From JBHJOF01 sp050330055 (lineage in GTDB: Bacteria > Pseudomonadota > Alphaproteobacteria > Kiloniellales > JAKSDN01): DNA of 15,579 nucleotides. The stretch spans positions 1 through 15,579 of the forward strand of contig JBHJOF010000034.1 of the NCBI GenBank assembly GCA_050330055.1, read 5' to 3'. Below the pieces are notes generated by a model, which was given only the letters and a program-made list of their open reading frames with translations, did no database searches and had not been told where the DNA came from. The position numbers were made by a program, and so were the translations under genes. Shown here in pieces: positions 7,206 to 14,283 of this stretch; the first letter of the stretch is position 1, and every line of letters starts with the position of its first letter.

Positions 7206-8489
7206 ATGAACCGTACCCTAGATCGCCAGGGCCGCGACTTCCTCCACACCCCGGGTCCGACCCATATTCCGGACCGGGTGCTCAACGCCATGCACCGCCA
7301 GCCCTATGACCTGGTCGACCCGCGGCTGCTGGATCTGACCGCCTCCTGCTTCGAGGAGCTGAAGCCGGTCTTCCGCACCGAGAGCGAGGTCTTCATCTAC
7401 GCCTCCAATGGCCACGGCGGCTGGGAGGCGGCGATCAGCAACCTTTTCGATCCCGGCGACGCCGTTCTGCTGCCGGAGATGGGTATGTTCGGTGCCCGCT
7501 GGGGCAATGTCGCGAAAGAGCTCGGCCTGGAGCCGAGCTACGTGACCAGCGACTATCGCCGCGCCGTAGAGCCCGCCGCACTGGAGGAGGCCTTGCGCGC
7601 CGACAAGGGGCACAGGATCAAGGGCGTGCTGGCGGTGCACACCGACACCTCGAGCGGCATCACCTGCGACCTGGCCGCCTACCGGCGGGCGATCGACGCG
7701 GCCGGCCATCCGGCGCTGCTGGTCGCCGACGTGATCGCTTCGCTGGCCGCTGCCCCCTTCGAGATGGACGCCTGGGGCGTCGACGCGGCGATCTGCGGCT
7801 CGCAGAAGGGCCTGATGTGCCCACCCGGCCTGGCCTACGTGGCCGCCGGCCCGCGCGCCCTGGCCCCCGCCGAGCAGGTGACGCGGACGCGTTTCTACTG
7901 GGACTGGCGCGAGCGCAGCAACAAGGAGCTCTATCGGCGCTTCTGCGGCACCGCGCCGGAGCAGGCCCTGTTTGCCCTGCGCGCGGCGCTCGACATCGTC
8001 GCCGAGCAGGGGCTGGACGCGATCATTGCCCGCCACGCGCGCCTTGCGGGCGCCGTGCAGCGCGCGGTCGAGGCCTGGGCGACCGGCGGCGCGCTCGCGC
8101 TTAACGCCGTGGTCCCGTCAGAGCGCTCGGTCTCTCTGACCGCGATCCGCGTCGCCGATGGCATCGACGCCGAGGTCCTGCGGACCTATGCCCGCGAGCA
8201 GTTCAGCGTTGCCGTGGCCGGCAGCTACGGCACCCTGACCGGCAAGGTGTTCCGCATTGGCCACCTGGGCGACGTCAACGAGCCGATGATGCTCGGCTGC
8301 CTGGGCGCGGTCGAGGCGACCCTGATCGCGCTCGGCGTTCCGCACGGCGATGGCGCCCTGCGCGCGGCTGCCGCGTTCCTGGCCGGCGCGCCCCCCGGTG
8401 CCGGGATGGGCGAGCAGGCCGCGATGCCGGCCAGGGATTTGGCCGCGGTCGCAGCGGGGGCCGCAGCGGGGGCCGCAGCGGGGGAGTGA
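7206..8489 (+). CDS. Class V PLP-dependent aminotransferase (serine/alanine-glyoxylate aminotransferase-like)
   Basis: This 427-aa fold-type I PLP enzyme has the class V layout: LHTPGPTHIPDRVLNAMH (13-30), the phosphate-binding loop ASNGHGGWEAAI (66-77), HTDTSSG (145-151), Asp175 in LLVADVIAS pairing with the PLP nitrogen, and Schiff-base Lys201 in GSQKGLMCPPGL. C-terminal GKVFRIGHLGD is also typical. The closest match I recognise is serine-glyoxylate/alanine-glyoxylate aminotransferase. The HTDTSSG segment departs from the usual HNET[AS]TG and recalls pyridoxamine-pyruvate aminotransferase (HHDTPSG). The amino donor is therefore open. A glyoxylate- or pyruvate-using enzyme would fit removal of an amine made by the neighbouring hydrolases. 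AGGA about 9 nt before the ATG supports the start. The C-terminus ends in a repetitive Ala/Gly tail from a 12-bp DNA repeat. Confidence 0.9.
   Translation: MNRTLDRQGRDFLHTPGPTHIPDRVLNAMHRQPYDLVDPRLLDLTASCFEELKPVFRTESEVFIYASNGHGGWEAAISNLFDPGDAVLLPEMGMFGARWGNVAKELGLEPSYVTSDYRRAVEPAALEEALRADKGHRIKGVLAVHTDTSSGITCDLAAYRRAIDAAGHPALLVADVIASLAAAPFEMDAWGVDAAICGSQKGLMCPPGLAYVAAGPRALAPAEQVTRTRFYWDWRERSNKELYRRFCGTAPEQALFALRAALDIVAEQGLDAIIARHARLAGAVQRAVEAWATGGALALNAVVPSERSVSLTAIRVADGIDAEVLRTYAREQFSVAVAGSYGTLTGKVFRIGHLGDVNEPMMLGCLGAVEATLIALGVPHGDGALRAAAAFLAGAPPGAGMGEQAAMPARDLAAVAAGAAAGAAAGE
8451..8485 (+). repeat. 12-bp tandem repeat encoding an Ala/Gly tail
   Basis: The unit GCAGCGGGGGCC is present in two full copies and one nearly full copy at the 3' end of the aminotransferase gene, and is read as repeated Ala-Ala-Gly-Ala. 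It lies beyond the conserved domain, so it probably arose by slippage and has little effect on the fold. Confidence 0.75.
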
Positions 8490-8726
8490 CCGCCACGGGC
8501 TGACCGCTGGGCAAGCCGGGGCGCGAATATTCCATCGATGCCACGGCTTAGCCTCTGGAAAAGCGGCGGCGGCGGACAAATTTAGCAGCCCGTACTGGGG
8601 AACATCCGGCCACTTTGCGCGTTCTTTAGCGCGGCCCATTCAACCGCCGCGCTGGGAACCGTAAGGGGCGGGGCCGTCGCCGTTTCCATTGCCGGGCGTT
8701 TCCACTGATGTGCCGGAGTCGTAGGT
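8490..8726 (+). promoter_or_regulatory. Gap upstream of the OPG operon, presumed promoter region
   Basis: This 237-bp non-coding gap lies between the aminotransferase stop and opgG. I find no convincing -35/-10 pair or palindrome. The less GC-rich patch around 8570-8625 is the likeliest promoter location. A GGAG about 8 nt before the opgG ATG serves as ribosome site. Confidence 0.3.
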
Positions 8727-10304
8727 ATGCGCCGCCGCGAGCTTTTCCGTGGCCTTCTTCTGGGCTGCCTTCTGCCAATGGCGGCGGGCGGGCCCGTGTT
8801 GCTCGGGGGGCTGTCCGGAGCCCTGCGCCGTGCGCGCGCGGTCGAACTCGGCCAGGCCGCCGACTTCTCGCCGGACGCCCTGCGCGAGCGGGCCAAGGCC
8901 ATGGCGGCGACCGATTATGAGGCGCCGCCGGAAAGCGGCCTGGACGCGTTGCGCCGGCTGTCGTACGACCAGTTGCGCGACATCCGCTTCCGCGCCGAGG
9001 AAACGCTGTGGCGCGCTGCTCGGCCATTTCAGGCGCGCTTCTACCATATCGGCTCGTACTTCCTGCGCCCGGTCCGCATCTTCGAGGTGGCCGACTGCAG
9101 TGCGCGCGAGTTGCTCTATACGCCGGAGCTGTTCGATTTTGGCGCCAACCAGATCGAGGGCCTGACGCCGGAGTCCGGCGGCTTTGCCGGCCTGCGCCTG
9201 CACAGTCCGCTGAACCGGCCGGACGTCTTCGACGAGGTCGCCTCCTTCCTCGGCGCCAGCTACTTCCGCGCAATCGGCCGCAACCAGCACTATGGCCTGT
9301 CTGCGCGCGGCATGGCGATCAACACCGGCATGGCAAGCGGCGAGGAGTTCCCGGCCTTCACGGAACTCTATCTGGAGCGCCCGGCGCTGGGGGCGGAGAG
9401 CCTGGTCCTGCATGCCCTGCTCGACAGCCCGAGCACGACCGGTGCCTATCGCTTCGAGATCCAGCCGGGCAGCGACACCGTGATGCAGGTCTCGGCCCGG
9501 GTCTATCCGCGCCGCGAGATCGCCCGCCTCGGCATCGCGCCGCTGACCAGCATGTACAGCTTCGGGGCCAACGACCGCGTCGGCGTCGACGACTTCCGTC
9601 CGGCGGTGCACGATTCCGAGGGGCTGGCGATCTGGACCGGCGAGGGCGAGCGCATCTGGCGGCCGCTGGTCAATCCCGAGGTGCTGCGCTTCAGCTTCTT
9701 CGGCGACGAGAACCCGCGCGGCTTCGGCCTGATGCAGCGGACCCGCCGCTTCGCCGCCTATCAGGACCTGGAAGCGCGCTATGACCTGCGGCCGAGCCTT
9801 TGGGTCGAGCCGCTCGGCGCCTGGGGCAAGGGCACGATCCAGCTGATCGAGATCCCGAGCGACAACGAGGCGTATGACAACATCGTCGCCTACTGGATCC
9901 CGGCGCAGCCGGTCACGGCCGGCACGGAGCTGGTATTCGACTACCGCCTGCACTGGTCGATGGCGCACCCCTTCCCGCCGGAAGAAGCAATCGCGGCGGC
10001 AACGCTGGTCGGCCGCGCCGAGAGCGCCGGGGACGAGGGGGGGCGGCCGGGCCGCAAGTTCGTGATCGACTTCACGGGCGGCGCACTCGCCAATCTCGAT
10101 GCCGACGCAGTGGTCGAGGCCAGGACCGAGATCAGCGGCGGCACCATGACGCCGCCGGTGATCCACCATCGCGGCGCCATTGGCGGTTGGCGCGTGTTCT
10201 TCAACATGACTCCGGCCGGAAACCAGCCGGTCGAGCTGCGCTGCCGCCTGGTCATGGGCGAGGCGGCTCTCAGCGAGACCTGGGCCTACCAGTGGACCCT
10301 CTGA
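8727..10304 (+). CDS. opgG: Periplasmic glucan biosynthesis protein OpgG/OpgD family
   Basis: This 525-aa protein matches the MdoG/OpgG family almost end to end: DYEAPPESGLDALRRLSYDQ (63-82), FLGASYFRAIGRNQHYGLSA (174-193), ALLDSPSTTGAYRF (230-243), LGIAPLTSMYSFG (268-280), NPRGFGLMQR (329-338), DLRPSLWVEP (353-362), WGKGTIQLIEIP (366-377), DNIVAYW (384-390) and a final SETWAYQ. The N-terminus RRRELFRG plus a hydrophobic stretch looks like a twin-arginine export signal, a trait of E. coli OpgD, whereas E. coli OpgG uses the Sec route. I use opgG because it leads an opgH cluster. The protein acts in the periplasm on osmoregulated periplasmic glucans. E. coli OpgD has been reported to be a beta-1,2-glucanase, so a glucan-trimming role is plausible. 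Expression in this group usually rises at low osmolarity. Confidence 0.93.
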   Translation: MRRRELFRGLLLGCLLPMAAGGPVLLGGLSGALRRARAVELGQAADFSPDALRERAKAMAATDYEAPPESGLDALRRLSYDQLRDIRFRAEETLWRAARPFQARFYHIGSYFLRPVRIFEVADCSARELLYTPELFDFGANQIEGLTPESGGFAGLRLHSPLNRPDVFDEVASFLGASYFRAIGRNQHYGLSARGMAINTGMASGEEFPAFTELYLERPALGAESLVLHALLDSPSTTGAYRFEIQPGSDTVMQVSARVYPRREIARLGIAPLTSMYSFGANDRVGVDDFRPAVHDSEGLAIWTGEGERIWRPLVNPEVLRFSFFGDENPRGFGLMQRTRRFAAYQDLEARYDLRPSLWVEPLGAWGKGTIQLIEIPSDNEAYDNIVAYWIPAQPVTAGTELVFDYRLHWSMAHPFPPEEAIAAATLVGRAESAGDEGGRPGRKFVIDFTGGALANLDADAVVEARTEISGGTMTPPVIHHRGAIGGWRVFFNMTPAGNQPVELRCRLVMGEAALSETWAYQWTL

Positions 10305-10603
10305 GCCGGCCATTCGGCAGGGGAAAGAGTCGAATGGCTCGACCGTTGGGGGCGCTTCGAGACCTGCGAATCTTGCAGTGCAGCATGGCCAAGCCATGCA
10401 AAGACGGCATTTGTGCGGCGGGCCCGGCGGGCTGCGGAGTCTGGCGGCCCGGCGCAGGACAGCAAGCCGTCGCCGGTCAAGGAATGGCCATGGTTCACCA
10501 CAAACTTGGCACAAGCGAAAGCGGCATTTTTGACCAACATTAAGGTAACGGATGTTGCGGGCCCGAGGCTGCCCGCAATGTACAACGAATTGACGGAGAT
10601 GCC
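10305..10603 (+). promoter_or_regulatory. 299-bp gap inside the OPG cluster with two perfect hairpins
   Basis: This is unusually long for a gap between co-functional genes. It holds two perfect stem-loops. GCATGGC/GCCATGC lies at 10383-10389 and 10393-10399, with a 3-nt loop. TTGCGGGC/GCCCGCAA lies at 10555-10562 and 10571-10578, with an 8-nt loop, and ends 25 bp before the GTG of the next gene. The segment around 10495-10555 is less GC-rich than its surroundings. The gap could hold a second promoter or a leader structure that sets the opgG to opgH ratio. No long reading frame is convincing here. Confidence 0.4.
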
Positions 10604-11083
10604 GTGACCGAGACCGTCATGACGGGACTGCCGCTGTATCTGCCGGCGCCTGAGCAGGCCCGGGCCGAGCTGCGCCGCTTCTTTGCCAGACTGGGCGTTG
10701 TCGAGGGGCCGCCTCTCGAGCGGCTGGTCGAGCGGGTCGTGCGACGCTGGCGGAGCCTGCCCGGCGTCGCGCCGCTCTCGGTTGCCGGCTGGTTGCTGGC
10801 GACCTGGATGGACCGCGCCCTGGCGCGCGCGCCCGGCCAGGAACTGGGTGCCGCCGCGGCCCAGGCTGCCGTGCTGTTGACCGGCGCTGGGCAGCGCTGG
10901 CCCGATCGCCTGCTGGCGGACGAGCCTCTGCCGGACGAGCTGGCCGGGGTCCTGCGCGCCGCCCTGCCACAGCCGGTGCCGCGATCGCTGCCCCTGGCGA
11001 TGCCCGCCCAGTCGCTGGCGCCGGCGGCGTTCGGGCTGCCGCGTCTGGCCGCTTTGGGATTCGGCGTGGAGCAGCGTTCGTAG
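10604..11083 (+). CDS. Unrecognised 159-aa protein between opgG and opgH (opgI position)
   Basis: The gene starts at GTG with GGAG 7 nt upstream and has strong GC-rich codon use. It encodes a soluble Leu/Ala/Arg-rich helical protein with no signal peptide or clear membrane segment. Residues ~17-75 are amphipathic and basic (ARAELRRFFARLG, then LERLVERVVRRWR). The tail carries PRSLPLAMPAQSL (126-138). I recognise no domain in the main body. In Rhodobacter sphaeroides an essential gene of unknown function, opgI, lies between opgG and opgH, so this is a positional candidate for that role; I cannot show homology. The Pro/Met/Gln tail also resembles the cytoplasmic N-terminus of many OpgH proteins, so it could be a detached OpgH N-domain. 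Both readings place it in the cytosol, working with OpgH. Confidence 0.75.
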   Translation: MTETVMTGLPLYLPAPEQARAELRRFFARLGVVEGPPLERLVERVVRRWRSLPGVAPLSVAGWLLATWMDRALARAPGQELGAAAAQAAVLLTGAGQRWPDRLLADEPLPDELAGVLRAALPQPVPRSLPLAMPAQSLAPAAFGLPRLAALGFGVEQRS

Positions 11084-11102
11084 CTAGCTGCGGTTCTGCG
11101 CT

Positions 11103-13187
11103 ATGGTTGGGTCCTCCCTGTTCCGCGATATGGCCGGCCTCGACGCCGGATTGCGTCGCGCCGCCGTGTTCGGCACCGCCCTGGCCTCGACTGCCCTGGC
11201 CGGCAGCGTCATGTGGCGGCTGCTCTCGCTCAACGGCTTCGGCCTGCTGGAGCAGCTGCTGTTCGTCATCTTCATCGCTACCTTTCTCTGGATCGCCCAG
11301 TCGTTCTGGGGCGCGCTGGCCGGCTTTTTCGCCCTGGTCAGCGGCGTGCGGCCCCAGGGCCTGGCGCTGCCGGGCCCGGATGCGCCGCCGCTGACCAGCC
11401 GCACCGCCATCCTGCTGCCGATCCACAACGAGGAGCCGGGCCGCGTCTTCGCCAACCTGCAGGCCATGGCCGAGGCGCTGCACGCCATCGGCGCCAGCGC
11501 CGAGCGCGACTCGGCCTTCGACTTCTTCGTGCTGAGCGACACCACCGACCCGGCGATCTGGCTGGCCGAGGAGGCCGCCTGGTTCGAGCTGCGGCAGCGC
11601 TTGCAAGGCAAAGCCACGGTCTACTACCGCCGGCGCAACCGCAACCACGCGCGCAAGGCCGGCAACATCGCCGACTTCTGCACCCGCTGGGGCGCCCATT
11701 ACGATTTCATGGTGGTGCTCGACGCCGACAGCCTGATGGCGGCGGACACGCTGATCACGCTGGCGCGTACCATCGAGGCCAATCCGCGCACCGGGCTGAT
11801 CCAGGTGCCGCCGGTGCTGATCAACCGCCTGAGTCTCTTCGCCCGCCTGCAGCAGTTCGCCAGCAACCTGGCCGGGCCGATCTGCGCCGCCGGGCAGGCC
11901 TATTGGCAGCTCGGCGACGGAAACTTCTGGGGCCACAACGCGATCATCCGCACCCGCGCCTTCGCCGAGAGCTGCGGCCTGCCGGTGCTGCCCGGCCGCA
12001 AGCCCTTCGGCGGCCATATCCTCAGTCACGACTTCGTCGAGGCTGCCTTGTTGCGCCGCGCCGGCTGGCAGGTCTGGATGCTGCCGGAGCTGGGCGGCAG
12101 CTATGAGGAATCGCCGCCCACCCTGCTCGACTACGCGGTGCGCGACCGACGCTGGTGCCAGGGCAACCTGCAGCACCTGCGCGTGCTGCCCGCCGCCGGC
12201 CTGCATCCGGTGAGCCGCCTGCACCTCTTGCTTGGAGTCATGTCCTATGTGGTTTCGCCGATCTGGCTGCTGTTCCTGGTGATCGGCCTGGCAGCCGCGC
12301 TTGCGACCAGCCTGGGCGGCACCCGCTACTTCTTCGATGACGTGCCCTTCCCGGTCTGGCCGCGATCGGATGCCCAGGGGGCGATCGCACTGTTCTGCGT
12401 CGCGCTTGCCATGCTGATGCTGCCCAAGCTGCTCGGCTGGCTGCGCGTCGTCGCCAGTCGCCGGCGCGCGCGCGCCTTTGGCGGACGGCTGCGGGTCACG
12501 GTCAGCCTGCTGCTCGAGATCCTGGCCTCGACCCTGCTGGCGCCGGCCATGATGGTGTTCCACAGTCTCTTCGTGGTCGAGATCCTGCTCGGCCGCGACA
12601 GCGGCTGGGGCCGGCAGGCGCGCAGCGAGGGCCGCGTCCGCCTTGGCGAGGCGCTGCTGCGGCACAGCTGGCAGCTCGCCGCGGCCCTGCTGCTCGCGGT
12701 CACGCTCACGGTGCTGCCGATGGCGCTGTTCTGGTGGTTCCTGCCGCTCCTGGCCGGACTTCTGCTGACGCCGCTGCTCACTCTGGCCACCTCGAGCCCT
12801 AGGCTCGGGCGCCTGACCGCCCGGCTTGGCCTGTTCCTGATCCCCGAGGAGGTCGAGCCCTCGGCCCTGGGGCGGGGGGCCAATGCCCTGGCCGCCGAGC
12901 CGCTGGTCCAGGTGCCCCTTGTCACAGGGCCTGGGCGGGCGCTTGCCGCGCTGCTCGCCGACCCCCGGCTCGCCGCCCTGCACCAGGCGATCATCGTGGC
13001 CAGCGGCGAAGCGCCGCCGCCGCGCGATCTGGCCGCCCAGGCTCTGGCGCGCTGCCGCGCGCAGGGACCGGACGCGCTCACGCCGGATGAGGAGGCCGTG
13101 CTGCTGGCCGATCCGGCAAGCCTCGCCGCCCTGCTTGACGAGGCCTCGGGCGTAGGCCTGGTCGCCTCCCACCGACCCGCCGCCTAG
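11103..13187 (+). CDS. opgH: Glucans biosynthesis glucosyltransferase OpgH (MdoH)
   Basis: This 694-aa inner-membrane family 2 glycosyltransferase is thought to polymerise UDP-glucose into the OPG beta-glucan backbone while exporting it. Two hydrophobic regions (~19-40, 48-82) precede the cytosolic catalytic domain. That domain shows ILLPIHNEEPGRVFANL (103-119), the DxD metal site VVLDADS (Asp207/Asp209), SHDFVEAALLRRAGW with Asp310, and RDRRWCQGN (347-355), equivalent to the QxxRW site. Further helices lie near 375-403, 425-447, 463-495 and 524-562. The C-terminal region starts at GLFLIPEE (576-583). It lacks the ~130-residue cytoplasmic N-domain of the E. coli enzyme. The ATG at 11103 has no clear ribosome site and lies 19 nt after the previous stop, which suggests coupled translation. 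No opgC-like succinyl transferase follows. Confidence 0.95.
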   Translation: MVGSSLFRDMAGLDAGLRRAAVFGTALASTALAGSVMWRLLSLNGFGLLEQLLFVIFIATFLWIAQSFWGALAGFFALVSGVRPQGLALPGPDAPPLTSRTAILLPIHNEEPGRVFANLQAMAEALHAIGASAERDSAFDFFVLSDTTDPAIWLAEEAAWFELRQRLQGKATVYYRRRNRNHARKAGNIADFCTRWGAHYDFMVVLDADSLMAADTLITLARTIEANPRTGLIQVPPVLINRLSLFARLQQFASNLAGPICAAGQAYWQLGDGNFWGHNAIIRTRAFAESCGLPVLPGRKPFGGHILSHDFVEAALLRRAGWQVWMLPELGGSYEESPPTLLDYAVRDRRWCQGNLQHLRVLPAAGLHPVSRLHLLLGVMSYVVSPIWLLFLVIGLAAALATSLGGTRYFFDDVPFPVWPRSDAQGAIALFCVALAMLMLPKLLGWLRVVASRRRARAFGGRLRVTVSLLLEILASTLLAPAMMVFHSLFVVEILLGRDSGWGRQARSEGRVRLGEALLRHSWQLAAALLLAVTLTVLPMALFWWFLPLLAGLLLTPLLTLATSSPRLGRLTARLGLFLIPEEVEPSALGRGANALAAEPLVQVPLVTGPGRALAALLADPRLAALHQAIIVASGEAPPPRDLAAQALARCRAQGPDALTPDEEAVLLADPASLAALLDEASGVGLVASHRPAA

Positions 13188-13450
13188 CCGAACAGCCGGC
13201 CCCAGGCGGTGAAAAACCCCGCGGGCCTCGAACAAACGGTCTGGCCCTGCGTTAAACCCAGGTGACCACGGGCGGCCTCGGTTGGAGCCTATCGGGGCTT
13301 GCCCATCACGCGAAGCAGTGGCGCCGGGCGCGGCCGCACGCTCGACGGTCCCGGCGACACGATCCGCACGCAGCGATTGCGGCCCTCTGCAGCGGCCGCT
13401 GCGCAATCATCGAGACTGACACCAACGATCCTCGAAGGAGGGAGAAAGAC
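13188..13450 (+). promoter_or_regulatory. Gap upstream of sodB with an inverted repeat
   Basis: The gap contains GATTGCG (13375-13381) and CGCAATC (13402-13408) as outer arms, and the perfect 14-bp palindrome GCAGCGGCCGCTGC (13389-13402) between them. They lie about 45-75 bp upstream of the sod ATG. It may be an operator or leader hairpin for the sod gene. No clear terminator for opgH is visible at the left end. A reading frame continues from the sod gene to 13262, but its sequence does not look like protein. Confidence 0.35.
13435..13444 (+). promoter_or_regulatory. Ribosome binding site fixing the sodB start
   Basis: AAGGAGGGAG is a near-perfect Shine-Dalgarno sequence 6 nt before the ATG at 13451. 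It settles the start against an in-frame upstream GTG at 13262. Confidence 0.85.
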
Positions 13451-14086
13451 ATGGCATTCGAGCTTCCCGCGCTGCCCTACGCCAAAGATGCACTGGAACC
13501 GCACATGTCGGGGCGCACCCTGAAGTTTCATCACGGCAAGCACCACAAGAAGTATGTGAGCAAGCTGAACGATGCGATCAAAGGCACCAAGCTGGAAGGC
13601 GCGTCGCTGGAGGAGATCATCCGCGCGTCCGCGGGCGCCGGGTCCAAGACCGCAATCTTCAACAACGGCGCGCAGTCCTGGAACCACACCTTCTTCTGGC
13701 ACTGCATGACGCCGAACGGCGGCGGCGCGCCGGAGGGGGAACTGGCCGAGCGTATCGATGCCGCCTTCGGCGGGCTCGAGGGATTCAAGGACAGGTTCAA
13801 GTCAGCCGCCACCGGGCAGTTCGGCAGCGGCTGGGCCTGGCTGGTTCTGGACGGCGACCAGCTCAAGGTGACGGCGACGGCAAATGCCGACAATCCCCTG
13901 ACCATGGACCAGGTGCCGCTCCTGACCTGCGACCTGTGGGAGCACGCCTACTATCTCGACTACCAGCACCGGCGGCCGGATTTCCTGCAGGCGTTCCTGG
14001 ACAATCTGGTCAACTGGTCCTTCGCGGCCGAGGCGCTCGAGGCGGCTTCCGTCGGCGAGCCGGTGCTGCTGCGCAAGGTCGGCTGA
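13451..14086 (+). CDS. sodB: Superoxide dismutase, iron type
   Basis: This 211-aa cytosolic Fe/Mn-family superoxide dismutase converts superoxide to O2 and H2O2. The metal ligands are His27 (LKFHHGKHH), His79 (SWNHTFFWH), Asp161 and His165 (CDLWEHAYYLDYQ). The N-terminus (MAFELPALPYAKDALEPHM) and the NNGAQSWNHTFFW segment with Gln75 are those of iron SodB. A manganese enzyme would carry the active-site Gln in the C-terminal domain, and here that position reads ATANADNPL. Length is slightly above the ~193 aa of E. coli SodB, from small insertions and a C-terminal extension (ASVGEPVLLRKVG). The protein ends near a GC-rich terminator-like hairpin, so the gene is probably transcribed alone. Confidence 0.96.
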   Translation: MAFELPALPYAKDALEPHMSGRTLKFHHGKHHKKYVSKLNDAIKGTKLEGASLEEIIRASAGAGSKTAIFNNGAQSWNHTFFWHCMTPNGGGAPEGELAERIDAAFGGLEGFKDRFKSAATGQFGSGWAWLVLDGDQLKVTATANADNPLTMDQVPLLTCDLWEHAYYLDYQHRRPDFLQAFLDNLVNWSFAAEALEAASVGEPVLLRKVG

Positions 14087-14140
14087 TCATGCGCGCGGTT
14101 ATGGTCAATTTGGGCGCCTATCCGGATGTCATGCGGGAGC

Positions 14141-14166
14141 GGGGCGGCGGCCGCAGCCGCCGCCCC
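14141..14166 (+). terminator. GC-rich hairpin downstream of sodB
   Basis: GGGGCGGCGGC pairs perfectly with GCCGCCGCCCC around a 4-nt loop (11-bp stem), 55 bp after the sod stop. No T run follows, so it may act as a transcript-end stabiliser or a Rho-linked stop instead of a classic intrinsic terminator. Confidence 0.45.
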
Positions 14167-14232
14167 TCCGCGTGACCGGCCCAAGGGGGTTCCAGCAAGT
14201 GCTGCATGGGCCAGTCGCCGCGCGCCAAAAGG

Positions 14233-14251
14233 CCGCTTGTGGGCCAAGCGG
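14233..14251 (-). terminator. Probable terminator of the 337-aa gene
   Basis: On the minus strand CCGCTTG pairs perfectly with CAAGCGG around a 5-nt loop, followed by CC then TTTT. It lies 33 bp beyond the stop of the minus-strand gene. The T run is short, so the call is moderate. Confidence 0.5.
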
Positions 14252-14283
14252 ACGCGCGGAGCTGTGGATTTCTCGAAGGGGAA

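Noticed and set aside
2344..8489. Vitamin B6 degradation pathway (flavin oxygenase, amidohydrolase and a PPAT-like aminotransferase)
   Set aside because: The flavoprotein belongs to a broad unassigned subgroup, the amidohydrolase is ATZ/TRZ-type, and no pyridoxal dehydrogenase or pyridoxolactonase is present.
8727..8770. Lipoprotein box (LLGC at residues 11-14) in OpgG
   Set aside because: The hydrophobic stretch before Cys14 is too short for a lipoprotein signal. The twin-arginine motif and longer hydrophobic run fit better.
8640..10514. 624-codon minus-strand frame opposite opgG
   Set aside because: Antisense shadow of opgG, with no recognisable domain.
10506..10522. Sigma-54-like promoter (TTGGCAC then GC)
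   Set aside because: The GC element is one base too far from the GG element and the -12 box reads AAGC in place of TTGC.
10617..13406. 929-codon open frame on the minus strand across opgH
   Set aside because: It lies opposite the clearly identified opgH and its neighbours. Its translation is a low-complexity Arg/Gln/Gly/Ala mix, as expected when GC-rich third positions are read from the other strand.
13262..13450. 63-codon N-terminal extension of the superoxide dismutase
   Set aside because: It does not resemble any Sod N-terminus. The ATG at 13451 has a near-perfect ribosome site and starts the family sequence exactly.
14089..14175. 28-codon ORF just after sodB
   Set aside because: It runs into the terminator-like hairpin, and its last third is simply the GC-rich stem read as protein.
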